Shown here: positions 35,008 to 43,731 of the stretch, piece after piece
How the letters are laid out: each line of letters opens with the position of its first letter
Position numbering within the stretch: the first letter of the stretch is position 1
Assembly: GCA_019113245.1 (NCBI GenBank)
Contig: DXHU01000017.1
Span: 1-59,770, forward strand
Length of the DNA stretch: 59,770 bases
From: Candidatus Ornithospirochaeta avicola
GTDB taxonomy: Bacteria > Spirochaetota > Spirochaetia > Sphaerochaetales > Sphaerochaetaceae
Reading direction: 5' to 3'
Position numbers and translations under genes: made by a program
Notes under the pieces: model-generated
Seen by the model: only the letters and a program-made list of their open reading frames with translations
Databases searched by the model: none
Told to the model about the DNA's origin: nothing

Positions 35008-36573
35008 ATGTTCAGAATTCTTAAAATCAACAGCAAAAGCCTTTCTCGCTTTATATCATTCTGCATTCTTTCCTTACTGCTTTCTCTTGTACAGATAACA
35101 ATATCATATTCTCTGTCATCTTTGACTGCATCCATAGTCGAGAACAGAAGCTATGTACTCTCTCTTGCTTTTATGACACTGGCTGTGTATATGGTCAGTT
35201 CGCTTACTAAGTTTGTGTACAACCAGTACTCATCATATCTTGCAGCTTCCTGGAGGAAGGATGCCGTTGTAAAAATTGAGGATGCTCTGATGAACATAAG
35301 CATGGAAGATCCTCTTTTTTCTGATTCAGGGCGTCTTTTAACCATTCTTTCAAGTGACAGCGAGGAATGCTATGAGTTTCTCAGAGGATCTGGAGCTGAT
35401 CTTGTATATCAGTTGATATGTACATCCATGTTCCTTGTTTATATCATCTGGCTTTCTCCGCTTCTTTCGGCAATCTATATTGCTGTTTCATTGCTGACAA
35501 TTATCATCCAGACGCTTATAAGCCGTCTGTCAAAGGGCCTGAATTCAGCTGTCAAAGATAACCTTTCAGCGCTCTCTTCCTCCCTGAAGAGTCTTGTGGA
35601 GAACAGGGATATGATCAGCTCCTATCCGGATGGAGGAATCGCATATGACTATCTTGCAGAAAGCCAGGAGGCATATGCAAGGCTTGAGAAGAAGACAGCC
35701 ATTTATTCCGCGCTTTTAAGGTCCATCGGTCTTTTCATGGGTTTTCTCCCGATAATAGCACTTTCTGCCCTGGGGCTGTATATGGTTCCAAAGTCCCTCG
35801 TCAGTCTCTCATCTTTTCTTGCCATTTACTATATTTCTGAGGATTTAACCACAACACAGCTGCATTATGCAGATTTGTTTTATGATAGAGTCAGAACTCT
35901 TGTCTGCTTTTCAAGGATTGAGAATCTTGTAAAAAGGGAAAAATGGAAGAGAAAGAATGAGAGCTGTGATTCTCTTTATGTGGATAATCTCTGTTATGGT
36001 TATGGCGAGAAAAACATATTGAACGGTCTGTCCCTAGAGGCAAAAAAAGGCGAAAAGATTGCAATAATAGGAGAAAGTGGATGCGGCAAGTCGACACTTG
36101 CCCGTATAATTGCCGGGCTTTACACTGCACAAAAAGGAATAGTGGAAAATCCTCCGGCAGTGCTTGCAAGTCAGGACTCGTTCATTTTCTCCCTTTCTGT
36201 GAAGGAGAATATCATATTAGCTGAAAAATTTGATGAAGAGCGTTTTTCATTCGCATGCCAGTCAGCATCTGTGGATAAATTCATAAAGAACTATGATGAA
36301 ATAATTGAGGACAATGGATCAAAGCTCTCCGGAGGGCAGAGACAGCGCATTGCGCTTGCTAGGGCTCTTTATTCTTCTTGTCCTCTGATTATTTTAGATG
36401 AGCCGTTTTCTGCGCTGGATGGAGAAACTGTTGACTTCATACTTTCTGCTCTCAAGAGTCCATGCTATATGAGCAGAACATTCATATTCATACTTCACCA
36501 GGAGGAGCTTACATCATATTTTGACAGAGTATATCGCATGAAGGATGGAAGGCTTGAGGAGGTAAAAAGATGA
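35008..36573 (+). CDS. ABC exporter half-transporter, first subunit
   Basis: About 521 aa: a six-helix export-type membrane domain (to about 300) and an ATPase domain with Walker A IGESGCGKST (about 355-364), signature LSGGQRQRIALARALY, Walker B LIILDEPFSALDGE and H-loop His in FILHQEE. The start at 35008 is set by GGGGAGG four bases upstream. It overlaps the second half-transporter by four bases, so a heterodimer is expected. Both sites keep the Walker B glutamate, so neither is obviously degenerate. The substrate is unknown; peptides, lipids and drugs are all possible. Confidence 0.9.
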   Translation: MFRILKINSKSLSRFISFCILSLLLSLVQITISYSLSSLTASIVENRSYVLSLAFMTLAVYMVSSLTKFVYNQYSSYLAASWRKDAVVKIEDALMNISMEDPLFSDSGRLLTILSSDSEECYEFLRGSGADLVYQLICTSMFLVYIIWLSPLLSAIYIAVSLLTIIIQTLISRLSKGLNSAVKDNLSALSSSLKSLVENRDMISSYPDGGIAYDYLAESQEAYARLEKKTAIYSALLRSIGLFMGFLPIIALSALGLYMVPKSLVSLSSFLAIYYISEDLTTTQLHYADLFYDRVRTLVCFSRIENLVKREKWKRKNESCDSLYVDNLCYGYGEKNILNGLSLEAKKGEKIAIIGESGCGKSTLARIIAGLYTAQKGIVENPPAVLASQDSFIFSLSVKENIILAEKFDEERFSFACQSASVDKFIKNYDEIIEDNGSKLSGGQRQRIALARALYSSCPLIILDEPFSALDGETVDFILSALKSPCYMSRTFIFILHQEELTSYFDRVYRMKDGRLEEVKR

Positions 36574-38243
36574 CAAGAGCTGAGATAAAGTCATTCAATT
36601 CTGTATTTTCCCTCCTGGGCAGAAAGCGTATTCTCTATGTGCTGTTTTCTCTAATTAGCGGAATCTCTGTCTTTGTTCTGTTCTCATCTGTTGGAATACT
36701 CATGAGAGAGCTTCTTGATATGATTGACTCTCAGTCTTCTGTAAGTCTTCTTAACATACTGCTTTACATAGCCATTATTTTCCTGATGTCGCTTCTTGGA
36801 GGCCTGACTGAGTCCGGGTTCTGCTCTCTTGAGATGGATGTGCAGGCAAAAGTAAGGAGAAAAATGCTGGAAAGCATATATAATGCGGATCTGAACAAAA
36901 ATATAAAGATGGATTTGGGAGAACTTTTTGCCCGCATCACCGATGATGCATCCCGTTGTGCAAAGGCTGTATCTGTCAGACTCTCCGACTATGTGTTCAT
37001 TCCAATGGTCTCCGGGCTTGTTTCCTTTATATTCTTATTTTTCGTGAACATATTCCTTGCATTTTTCTGTCTTGCTGTCGCACTTTTGAATCTTGCTCTG
37101 CTTTCAGTTTTCAGAAAGCGGATAGATTCTATCAACTCATCTATTGCAGCGCTTCGCGGAAATGTGAATTCCTCTGCTAGAGAGATATTGAACGGAAGTG
37201 CTGAAATTAGGATATTCGGCCTCAATAATCTCTTTTTGAAAAGAGTGGAGGAGAAAGCAGATGAGATATATTCTCTTACTGTAAAAAAAGAGAAATACGC
37301 TAATTTAAGATATTCTATATACAACATATCGGCAGACGGTCTTACCAGTGTGGCTGCTGTCATTCTTGCATATTTCCTTTCCAAAGCCGGCTACATGGAT
37401 TTTGCAGATGTGTTCCTTGCCCGTCCTCTTGCGGACCAGATTTCCCAGATGTTAGTTGCTTTTTCCAATTTCTCTGTTTTGATGTCTCAGATTACTCCCA
37501 GCATCCGCCGAACTGAAGAGGTCATGAACATGAGAAAAGAAAGAAAAGGAGGCATTGTGCTGAAAGGTGCGAATAGAATATCTTTTGAAAATGTATCATT
37601 TTCTTATCCTGATGGAAATAGCGTTCTTCACAGCATCTCGTTTACTCTTGAGAAAGGGAAAAAATATGCCTTTGTAGGAGAAAGCGGAAGCGGCAAGTCA
37701 ACAATACTGAAACTTCTTATGGGCTTTTATATGCCAACTGAGGGAAAAGTCACCTTGAACGGAGTCAGCAGTGAGGAAGCTGACCTTTTATCGTGGCGCG
37801 GCAATTTCTCTTATCTCAACCAGTCTTACAGCATTCTTAATACATCAATTGCTCAGAACATATCTTTCTCTTCTTCTCCTGATGATGAAAAGGTTCTAAA
37901 AACTCTTGAGAGCGTCAATGCTCTTTCTTTTATCAGGAAAAGGAATCTGGATATTCATGAGAAAAGGAATGTAAGCACTCTGCAACTTTCAGGCGGAGAG
38001 AGACAGAGGATTTCCGTTGCAAGGGTGCTTTATCAGGATAATCCTGTACTTGTTCTTGATGAGGCGACAAGTGCTCTTGATAAAGAAAACAGGGATAATC
38101 TTTCATCCATTTTATCATCCATTGACGACAAGATTATAGTATCTGTCACTCACCAGATGGATTTTCTGTCTGGTTTTGATCAGGTTTTTGCCGTATCTGA
38201 AGGAAAGTTAGAAAGACTTGAGCATTTAGAAAACATGAAGTAG
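36570..38243 (+). CDS. ABC exporter half-transporter, second subunit
   Basis: 557 aa, same architecture as its partner. The ATPase domain has Walker A VGESGSGKSTI, signature LSGGERQRISVARVLY, Walker B VLVLDEATSALDKE and H-loop VTHQMD. The Q-loop region reads FSYLNQSYSILNTSIAQNI. It starts four bases before the end of the first subunit gene. No terminator follows directly; the thioesterase-nrdG pair begins about 90 bases later on the same strand. Confidence 0.9.
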   Translation: MTRAEIKSFNSVFSLLGRKRILYVLFSLISGISVFVLFSSVGILMRELLDMIDSQSSVSLLNILLYIAIIFLMSLLGGLTESGFCSLEMDVQAKVRRKMLESIYNADLNKNIKMDLGELFARITDDASRCAKAVSVRLSDYVFIPMVSGLVSFIFLFFVNIFLAFFCLAVALLNLALLSVFRKRIDSINSSIAALRGNVNSSAREILNGSAEIRIFGLNNLFLKRVEEKADEIYSLTVKKEKYANLRYSIYNISADGLTSVAAVILAYFLSKAGYMDFADVFLARPLADQISQMLVAFSNFSVLMSQITPSIRRTEEVMNMRKERKGGIVLKGANRISFENVSFSYPDGNSVLHSISFTLEKGKKYAFVGESGSGKSTILKLLMGFYMPTEGKVTLNGVSSEEADLLSWRGNFSYLNQSYSILNTSIAQNISFSSSPDDEKVLKTLESVNALSFIRKRNLDIHEKRNVSTLQLSGGERQRISVARVLYQDNPVLVLDEATSALDKENRDNLSSILSSIDDKIIVSVTHQMDFLSGFDQVFAVSEGKLERLEHLENMK

Positions 38244-38335
38244 CCTTCTGTTAAGTTTTCTTTTCGGATTCAGCTTCTCATCTCTTCCAAAATCAAGAGA
38301 AAAGACATTAATATAGCTTTTACAAGGAGAGTGGA

Positions 38336-38728
38336 ATGAGAGAATTCAGCTATGAATTGAGAGTATATTTTTCCGATACTGATGCAGAAGGAATCGTTTA
38401 TCATGCAAGATACCTGGACTTTGCAGAGCATGCGAGAACAGAAATGCTCAGAGCAATAGGGTACAACCAGAGCCAGATGAAAGAAAATGGTGTCATTTTC
38501 GTTGTAAAGAGCATGGAAATTGAATACAAAAAGCCAGCCTTCCTAGACGATGTTTTGACTGTTGTTACAACGGCAGAGGAGATCAAGAAGTTTTCTGCTG
38601 TTTTCTCCCAGACAATTAGAAGAGGGGAGGATGAAATCTGTCTTATAAGACTGAAGGTTGCCTCTCTTTCATCAGATGCAAAGCGAATTGTTCCTGTTCC
38701 TGAGCACATTGCGGAGGTTTTAAAGTGA
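38336..38728 (+). CDS. YbgC-type acyl-CoA thioesterase (hotdog fold)
   Basis: 130 aa. The 4HBT/YbgC signature is YFSDTDAEGIVYHARYLDF with catalytic Asp17. It hydrolyses short-chain acyl-CoA or acyl-ACP thioesters. Ribosome site AAGGAG. It overlaps nrdG by four bases, so the two are translated together although no metabolic link is known. Confidence 0.9.
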   Translation: MREFSYELRVYFSDTDAEGIVYHARYLDFAEHARTEMLRAIGYNQSQMKENGVIFVVKSMEIEYKKPAFLDDVLTVVTTAEEIKKFSAVFSQTIRRGEDEICLIRLKVASLSSDAKRIVPVPEHIAEVLK

Positions 38729-39417
38729 AAATCCATGGATTTAACAAACTTACTGCAGTTGACTTTCCCTCCCTCCTTGCCTGCCTTGTATTTACAGGAG
38801 GATGCAATTTTCGCTGTCCTTTCTGCCATAATGGAACTCTTGTACTAAATCCTGATGACTATCCGCTTATAGATAATGAAGAGATATTCACATATCTTGA
38901 GAAGAGAAAGGGAATCTTGGATGGAATAGTCATCTCCGGCGGTGAGCCGACAATAAACAATGATCTTATTCCATTTTTAGAAAGAGTCAGAAAAACAGGT
39001 ATGCTGATCAAGCTTGATACAAATGGCTACAGGTTTGACGTGCTGAAAGAATGCGTTGAGAACAGGCTTGTTGACTATGTTGCAATGGATATAAAAAACA
39101 GCTTGGAATTATATGGAAAAACTATAGGAATAGATAATATAGATACAGAAACAATAGAGAAATCAATTGAGTATCTGTTATCTGGTCAGGTTAATTACGA
39201 ATTCCGCACAACTGTCACAAAAGAGCTTCACAGCAGAGAAAGTTTTGAGAAAATAGCGCAGCTGTGCAGAAATGCTGAAAATTATTATCTGCAAAACTTT
39301 ACAGCAAATGAAAATACAATTGAAAAAGGATTTTCACCAGCATCCAGATCAGAGCTGGAAAGTTATATTGAAATACTTAGTAAAACAATAAAAAATGTAC
39401 GAATACGAAATTATTAA
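38725..39417 (+). CDS. nrdG: Anaerobic ribonucleotide reductase activating enzyme
   Basis: A radical-SAM protein of 230 aa. The cluster motif is CNFRCPFC (C27, C31, C34), followed by ISGGEPTIN for SAM binding. It installs the glycyl radical on NrdD, encoded 120 bases downstream. The start is GTG at 38725, inside the end of the thioesterase gene. At 230 residues it is longer than E. coli NrdG and resembles the PflA-like NrdG forms that go with NrdD proteins of this size. Confidence 0.92.
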   Translation: MKIHGFNKLTAVDFPSLLACLVFTGGCNFRCPFCHNGTLVLNPDDYPLIDNEEIFTYLEKRKGILDGIVISGGEPTINNDLIPFLERVRKTGMLIKLDTNGYRFDVLKECVENRLVDYVAMDIKNSLELYGKTIGIDNIDTETIEKSIEYLLSGQVNYEFRTTVTKELHSRESFEKIAQLCRNAENYYLQNFTANENTIEKGFSPASRSELESYIEILSKTIKNVRIRNY

Positions 39418-39430
39418 GGTTTCTTACTAA

Positions 39431-39446
39431 ACACTACATATAGCGC
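39431..39446 (+). promoter_or_regulatory. Possible NrdR box upstream of nrdD
   Basis: ACACTACATATAGCGC matches the NrdR consensus (acaCwAtATaTwGtgt) at 13 of 16 positions. NrdR boxes usually come in pairs; a second good copy at the normal spacing is not seen, and an AGCGCA/TGCGCT inverted repeat (39442-39447, 39461-39466) overlaps its end, so a terminator or other hairpin is an alternative. Confidence 0.35.
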
Positions 39447-39483
39447 ATTGAAAAATATGGTGCGCTTTATGTTGAGTTTTTAC

Positions 39484-39512
39484 TTGCGTCTCTTCTTCTG
39501 CTGTGCTATAGT
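39484..39512 (+). promoter_or_regulatory. nrdD promoter
   Basis: TTGCGT (39484-39489), 17 bases, TATAGT (39507-39512) with a TG one base before the -10. It ends 26 bases upstream of the nrdD ATG, which has AAGGAGAG as ribosome site. Confidence 0.7.
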
Positions 39513-39538
39513 AGCAGGTACGACTAAGGAGAGTAATT

Positions 39539-41893
39539 ATGTATCAGGTTCTAAAAAGAGATGGACAGATTGTTGATTTCAACATCGCAAAAATCAGCAC
39601 AGCCATAAAGAAAGCCTTTGAGGCAACAGGAACTAATTATAATGATGATGTAATTGATTTCATCGCACTTAAGGTCACAAGTGCCTTTGAGAAGAAGATC
39701 AAGGACAACAAGATTGCTGTTGAAGATATCCAGGATTCTGTTGAAGAGGTGCTCGGACTTGCCGGTTACGGTGATGTTGCCAAGACATATATCCTTTATA
39801 GAAAGCAGAGAGAGAAGATGCGCAACATGCGCTCAACAATTCTTGACTACAAGAATGTTGTTAACAACTATCTCAAGCTCAACGACTGGAGAGTAAAGGA
39901 AAACAGCACAGTCACATACTCTGTTGGGGGCCTGATTCTTTCCAACAGCGGTGCAATTACAGCAAATTACTGGCTCAGCGAGATTTATGATGAGGAGATT
40001 GCTAACGCACATAGAAACTGCGATATCCATATCCACGACCTTTCAATGCTCACAGGATACTGTGCTGGATGGTCAATCAAGCAGCTTATCCAGGAAGGAC
40101 TTGGTGGAATTCCAGGCAAGATCACAAGCGCTCCTGCAAGCCATCTCTCAACACTTTGCAACCAGATGGTCAATTTCCTTGGAATTTTGCAGAACGAGTG
40201 GGCCGGTGCTCAGGCATTCAGTAGCTTTGATACATATCTTGCTCCTTTTGTTAAGAAGGACAATCTTGATTACAAGGAAGTCAAGCAGTGCATCCAGAGC
40301 TTTGTCTACGGTGTTAACACACCAAGCCGATGGGGAACACAGGCACCATTTTCCAACATAACACTTGACTGGGTATGCCCGGAGGATCTTAAAAATGTTC
40401 CTGCAATCGTTGGCGGTAAGGATCAGGATTTCACATATGGCGACTGCCAGAGGGAAATGGACATGGTCAACAAGGCTTTCATCGAGATCATGATTGAAGG
40501 AGATGCAAACGGAAGAGGATTCCAGTATCCGATTCCTACATATTCAATCACAAAGAACTTTGACTGGTCAGAGACAGAGAACAACAAGCTTCTGTTCACA
40601 ATGACTGCAAAATACGGCACTCCGTATTTCTCAAACTATGTCAACTCTGACATGCAGCCAAGTGATGTAAGAAGCATGTGCTGCCGTCTGCGCCTTGATC
40701 TCAGAGAGCTCAGAAAGAAGACCGGCGGATATTTTGGATCAGGAGAGTCAACAGGAAGCATCGGTGTTGTAACAATCAACATGCCGCGCCTTGCTTATCT
40801 TGCAAAGGACAAGGAAGATTTCTTCAACCGCCTTAACAAGATAATGGATCTCTCTGCAAGAAGCCTTAAAGTCAAGAGAACAGTTATTACAAAGCTTCTT
40901 GAGGAAGGACTCTATCCGTATACAAAGAGATATCTCGGAACATTCAACAACCATTTCTCGACAATAGGGCTTGTCGGGATGAATGAGTGCTGCCTCAATG
41001 CCAACTGGATCAGAAAGGATCTTACGGACAAGGAAGCCCAGGACTTCACTGCAGATGTCCTCAATTACATGAGAGAGCGTCTTTCTGATTATCAGGAGCA
41101 GTACGGGGATCTTTACAACCTTGAGGCAACTCCTGCAGAAAGCACATCATACCGTTTTGCAAAGCATGATGTGGAGCAGTATCCAAATATCATAACAGCA
41201 AGCATGAATGATGATGCACCGTATTATACTAACTCATCTCATCTTCCTGTAGGATACACTGAGGATATCTTCACTGCCCTCGATATCCAGGACCGCTTCC
41301 AGACTCTCTATACATCAGGAACAGTCTTCCATGCATTCCTTGGAGAGCGCCTTCCTGACTGGCAGAGTGCTGCACGCCTGGTGAAGAAGATTGCAGATAA
41401 CTATGAGCTTCCTTACTACACGCTTTCTCCTACATACTCTGTCTGTGCAGATCATGGATATATCTCAGGAGAGGAGTATAAGTGCCCTGTATGCGGAAAG
41501 ACAACTGAGGTCTATTCAAGAATCACAGGCTATTACCGCCCGGTTCAGAACTGGAACGTCGGCAAGACTGAGGAATTCAAGGAGAGAAAGACTTATAATA
41601 TCGGTACAAGCGTGCTGACACATGAAGGAGTGCAGAAGAAGGCAGAAGTGAAAGCATCTATTCATCCAGAATGCTCAGAGGTCCTTCTCTTTACAACAAA
41701 GACATGCCCTAACTGCAAGGCTGCAAAGGCTGCCCTTGATAAAGCAGGAGTAGTGTATAAAGTAATCGATGCTGAGGAGAATCCTGAGATGGCTAGAAAG
41801 TATTCTGTAATGCAGGCTCCGACCCTTGTTGCAGGAAATGAAGTCTGCACAGGACTTGGTAGTATCAGAAGCTATATCACAAAAGCTGTCTGA
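39539..41893 (+). CDS. nrdD: Class III ribonucleotide reductase with fused C-terminal glutaredoxin-like domain
   Basis: 784 aa, oxygen-sensitive glycyl-radical reductase. An N-terminal ATP cone (VLKRDGQIVDFNIAKIS) to about 90 is followed by the catalytic barrel, a zinc ribbon CADHG...YKCPVCG, and the glycyl-radical loop RITGYYRPV with G664. Beyond the normal end comes a ~73-residue thioredoxin-fold domain: EVLLFTTKTCPNCKAA with a CPNC active site (C723, C726), a VIDAEENPE strand and the MQAPTLV cis-Pro motif. A covalently attached redoxin suggests that electrons come through a dithiol rather than from formate, as in the thioredoxin-dependent NrdD subgroups. Terminator 24 bases downstream. Confidence 0.95.
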   Translation: MYQVLKRDGQIVDFNIAKISTAIKKAFEATGTNYNDDVIDFIALKVTSAFEKKIKDNKIAVEDIQDSVEEVLGLAGYGDVAKTYILYRKQREKMRNMRSTILDYKNVVNNYLKLNDWRVKENSTVTYSVGGLILSNSGAITANYWLSEIYDEEIANAHRNCDIHIHDLSMLTGYCAGWSIKQLIQEGLGGIPGKITSAPASHLSTLCNQMVNFLGILQNEWAGAQAFSSFDTYLAPFVKKDNLDYKEVKQCIQSFVYGVNTPSRWGTQAPFSNITLDWVCPEDLKNVPAIVGGKDQDFTYGDCQREMDMVNKAFIEIMIEGDANGRGFQYPIPTYSITKNFDWSETENNKLLFTMTAKYGTPYFSNYVNSDMQPSDVRSMCCRLRLDLRELRKKTGGYFGSGESTGSIGVVTINMPRLAYLAKDKEDFFNRLNKIMDLSARSLKVKRTVITKLLEEGLYPYTKRYLGTFNNHFSTIGLVGMNECCLNANWIRKDLTDKEAQDFTADVLNYMRERLSDYQEQYGDLYNLEATPAESTSYRFAKHDVEQYPNIITASMNDDAPYYTNSSHLPVGYTEDIFTALDIQDRFQTLYTSGTVFHAFLGERLPDWQSAARLVKKIADNYELPYYTLSPTYSVCADHGYISGEEYKCPVCGKTTEVYSRITGYYRPVQNWNVGKTEEFKERKTYNIGTSVLTHEGVQKKAEVKASIHPECSEVLLFTTKTCPNCKAAKAALDKAGVVYKVIDAEENPEMARKYSVMQAPTLVAGNEVCTGLGSIRSYITKAV

Positions 41894-41917
41894 TTAATAT
41901 AGAGTATGCCAATTTCA

Positions 41918-41948
41918 CCCTCAGGGCTTTTTGTCCTGAGGGCTTTTT
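41918..41948 (+). terminator. Rho-independent terminator of nrdD
   Basis: CCCTCAGG pairs with CCTGAGGG (8 bp, 9-base loop), followed by CTTTTT. It ends just before the stop of the convergent gene. Confidence 0.92.
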
Positions 41949-41950
41949 CA

Positions 41951-42682
41951 TCAGTAAGAGTAGGCAATTCCGATTCTTCCGGACAGCGCAAAGCCCAGGG
42001 ACGCTGTCTCGATATTCTGCATCTGCTTTAAGCCTTCTTCAACACTATTTTTTTCATCATCCGGTATAATATTGGTTCCAATGTCAAGGCCGACATAGTT
42101 CTTGAGCAAAAGAGATGCGTCAAAGGTGAGTCTCAAGCTCCAGCTCTTGTCCAGCTTTATTGATGAAGAAATACTTGCAGCAAGTGCTATGGATGAAATA
42201 TCCATAAATATGTATAAATATTCTCCATTATCAAGCTTGAGTAAATCTCCTAAAATATCAGTATTGAACCTGTTCCAGAAATAAGATGCTGAAAGCGAGA
42301 AATCCAGTGAGAATAAATTGTTTATTCTTGCCCTGTAAGATAATCCTGCTCCGGCTCTCAGCGATATGCTTGGAAACCTGTAGTGGGGATAAACCGGGCC
42401 GTCTGCATCACTTAGATTCTGTGGAACTCCAAGCTGGAGAGTGTAGGCAAGGCCAAAGCTGTCGTCAAAGAGAAAATAGTTTGATCCCTCCAGAGCAATG
42501 TCCACACCATGGGATGAAAGCTTTTTTAAGTCGATTGCACTGTTTTCATTTCCATTTTTATCTTCTGTCGGATAGATATAGAATCCGCCATAGCCAAGAG
42601 TCAGAGCCGCAGTATTATCTGACGAGAAAGCAGAAGTGATGGCCAAGATAAAAGCTGAGATTAAAACAAATACTTTCTTCAT
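41951..42682 (-). CDS. Predicted outer-membrane beta-barrel protein
   Basis: 243 aa. Signal peptide MKKVFVLISAFILAITSAFS, then alternating strands rich in aromatics and Ser (LRAGAGLSYRARI, LDFSLSASYFW) and a terminal strand GRIGIAYSY ending in an aromatic, as outer-membrane barrels do. No named family is recognised. The ATG at 42682 follows GGAGG; an in-frame ATG 18 bases earlier lies upstream of that site. Single gene, convergent with nrdD. A periplasmic beta-sandwich is the alternative. Confidence 0.75.
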   Translation of the reverse strand: MKKVFVLISAFILAITSAFSSDNTAALTLGYGGFYIYPTEDKNGNENSAIDLKKLSSHGVDIALEGSNYFLFDDSFGLAYTLQLGVPQNLSDADGPVYPHYRFPSISLRAGAGLSYRARINNLFSLDFSLSASYFWNRFNTDILGDLLKLDNGEYLYIFMDISSIALAASISSSIKLDKSWSLRLTFDASLLLKNYVGLDIGTNIIPDDEKNSVEEGLKQMQNIETASLGFALSGRIGIAYSY

Positions 42683-42721
42683 ATAAGCCTCCATACTCAT
42701 TTTAGCATGAATTAATAGAAA

Positions 42722-42751
42722 TAAAGAAAAATCCCTTCACGCGGAAGGGAT
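42722..42751 (-). terminator. Rho-independent terminator of the opp operon
   Basis: On the minus strand ATCCCTTC-CGCGT-GAAGGGAT, a perfect 8-bp stem, followed by TTTTCTTTAT; it lies 8 bases after the oppF stop. Confidence 0.93.
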
Positions 42752-42759
42752 CTGATGAT

Positions 42760-43731
42760 TTATCTGAGGTGACAAGCGCAGATATGACCCGGGCTTATCT
42801 CCTTGTACTCGGGAACCTGCTCCTTGCAGATATCCTTTGCATATGGACATCTTGTATGGAACTTGCATCCCATAGGAGGATTTGCAGGACTTGGCAAATC
42901 TCCTTTCAGGATTATCCTGTTGCTCTTCTTCTCCGGATCTGGCTCAGGAACAGCAGAAAGCAGTGCTTCTGTATACGGATGGGCCGGATTGGAAAAGAGC
43001 GTCTTCTTGTCTGCAAGCTCAACAAGAGTTCCAAGATACATGACTCCGACAATGTCTGAAATGTATTCGACAACGGAAAGGTCATGGCTGATGAAGAGAT
43101 AGCTGAGACCTCTTGTCTCCTGAAGTTCCTTCATCAGGTTTATAATCTGAGCCTGAATGGAAACATCGAGTGCGGAAACCGGCTCGTCAGCAATAATCAG
43201 ATCCGGCTGGAGAGCAAGGGATCTTGCAATGCAGATTCTCTGTCTCTGTCCGCCAGAGAACTCATGTGCGTAGCGGTCAATCTGGTATGGCCTGAGTCCG
43301 CATTCCTTCATGATCTCAATTATATAGTCGTTATACTCTTCCTTTGAGACAATGCCATGCTCTTTTACAGCTTCTCCAATAATCTCTCCGACCGGCATCT
43401 TCGGGTCTAGAGAAGAGTAGGGATCCTGGAATATCATCTGCAGTTTTGGCCTGATTGATCTCATCTGCTTCTTTGAGTAAGCAAAGATATCCTCTCCCTC
43501 GTAAATCACTTTGCCGCCTGAAGGTTCAGTAAGGCGGATTATGGTTCTTCCAATTGTACTTTTACCACATCCTGATTCACCGACAAGGCCGAATGTCTGA
43601 CCTTTCTTTATCTGGAATGAGACACCGTCAACAGCCCTTACATGCCCGACTGTCTTCTGGAGGAGTCCCTGTCTGATAGGATAATATTTCTTGAGATCCT
43701 GTACATCAAGGATGATTTCGTTTTCTTTCAT
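42760..43731 (-). CDS. oppF: Oligopeptide ABC transporter ATPase OppF
   Basis: 323 aa. Walker A GESGCGKSTIGRT, signature FSGGQRQRICIARSLA, Walker B LIIADEPVSALDVS, H-loop FISHDLS, and the C-terminal peptide-transporter extension with Cys pairs (GCKFHTRCPYAKDIC). The ATG at 43731 shares one base with the oppD stop and fits the family start; an in-frame ATG 93 bases earlier lies inside oppD. Last gene of the operon. Confidence 0.95.
   Translation of the reverse strand: MKENEIILDVQDLKKYYPIRQGLLQKTVGHVRAVDGVSFQIKKGQTFGLVGESGCGKSTIGRTIIRLTEPSGGKVIYEGEDIFAYSKKQMRSIRPKLQMIFQDPYSSLDPKMPVGEIIGEAVKEHGIVSKEEYNDYIIEIMKECGLRPYQIDRYAHEFSGGQRQRICIARSLALQPDLIIADEPVSALDVSIQAQIINLMKELQETRGLSYLFISHDLSVVEYISDIVGVMYLGTLVELADKKTLFSNPAHPYTEALLSAVPEPDPEKKSNRIILKGDLPSPANPPMGCKFHTRCPYAKDICKEQVPEYKEISPGHICACHLR

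Noticed and set aside
39442-39466. AGCGCA/TGCGCT repeat as the nrdG terminator
   Set aside because: The stem is only six pairs around a 13-base loop and is followed by TTTATG rather than a T-run, so a terminator call is not supported.
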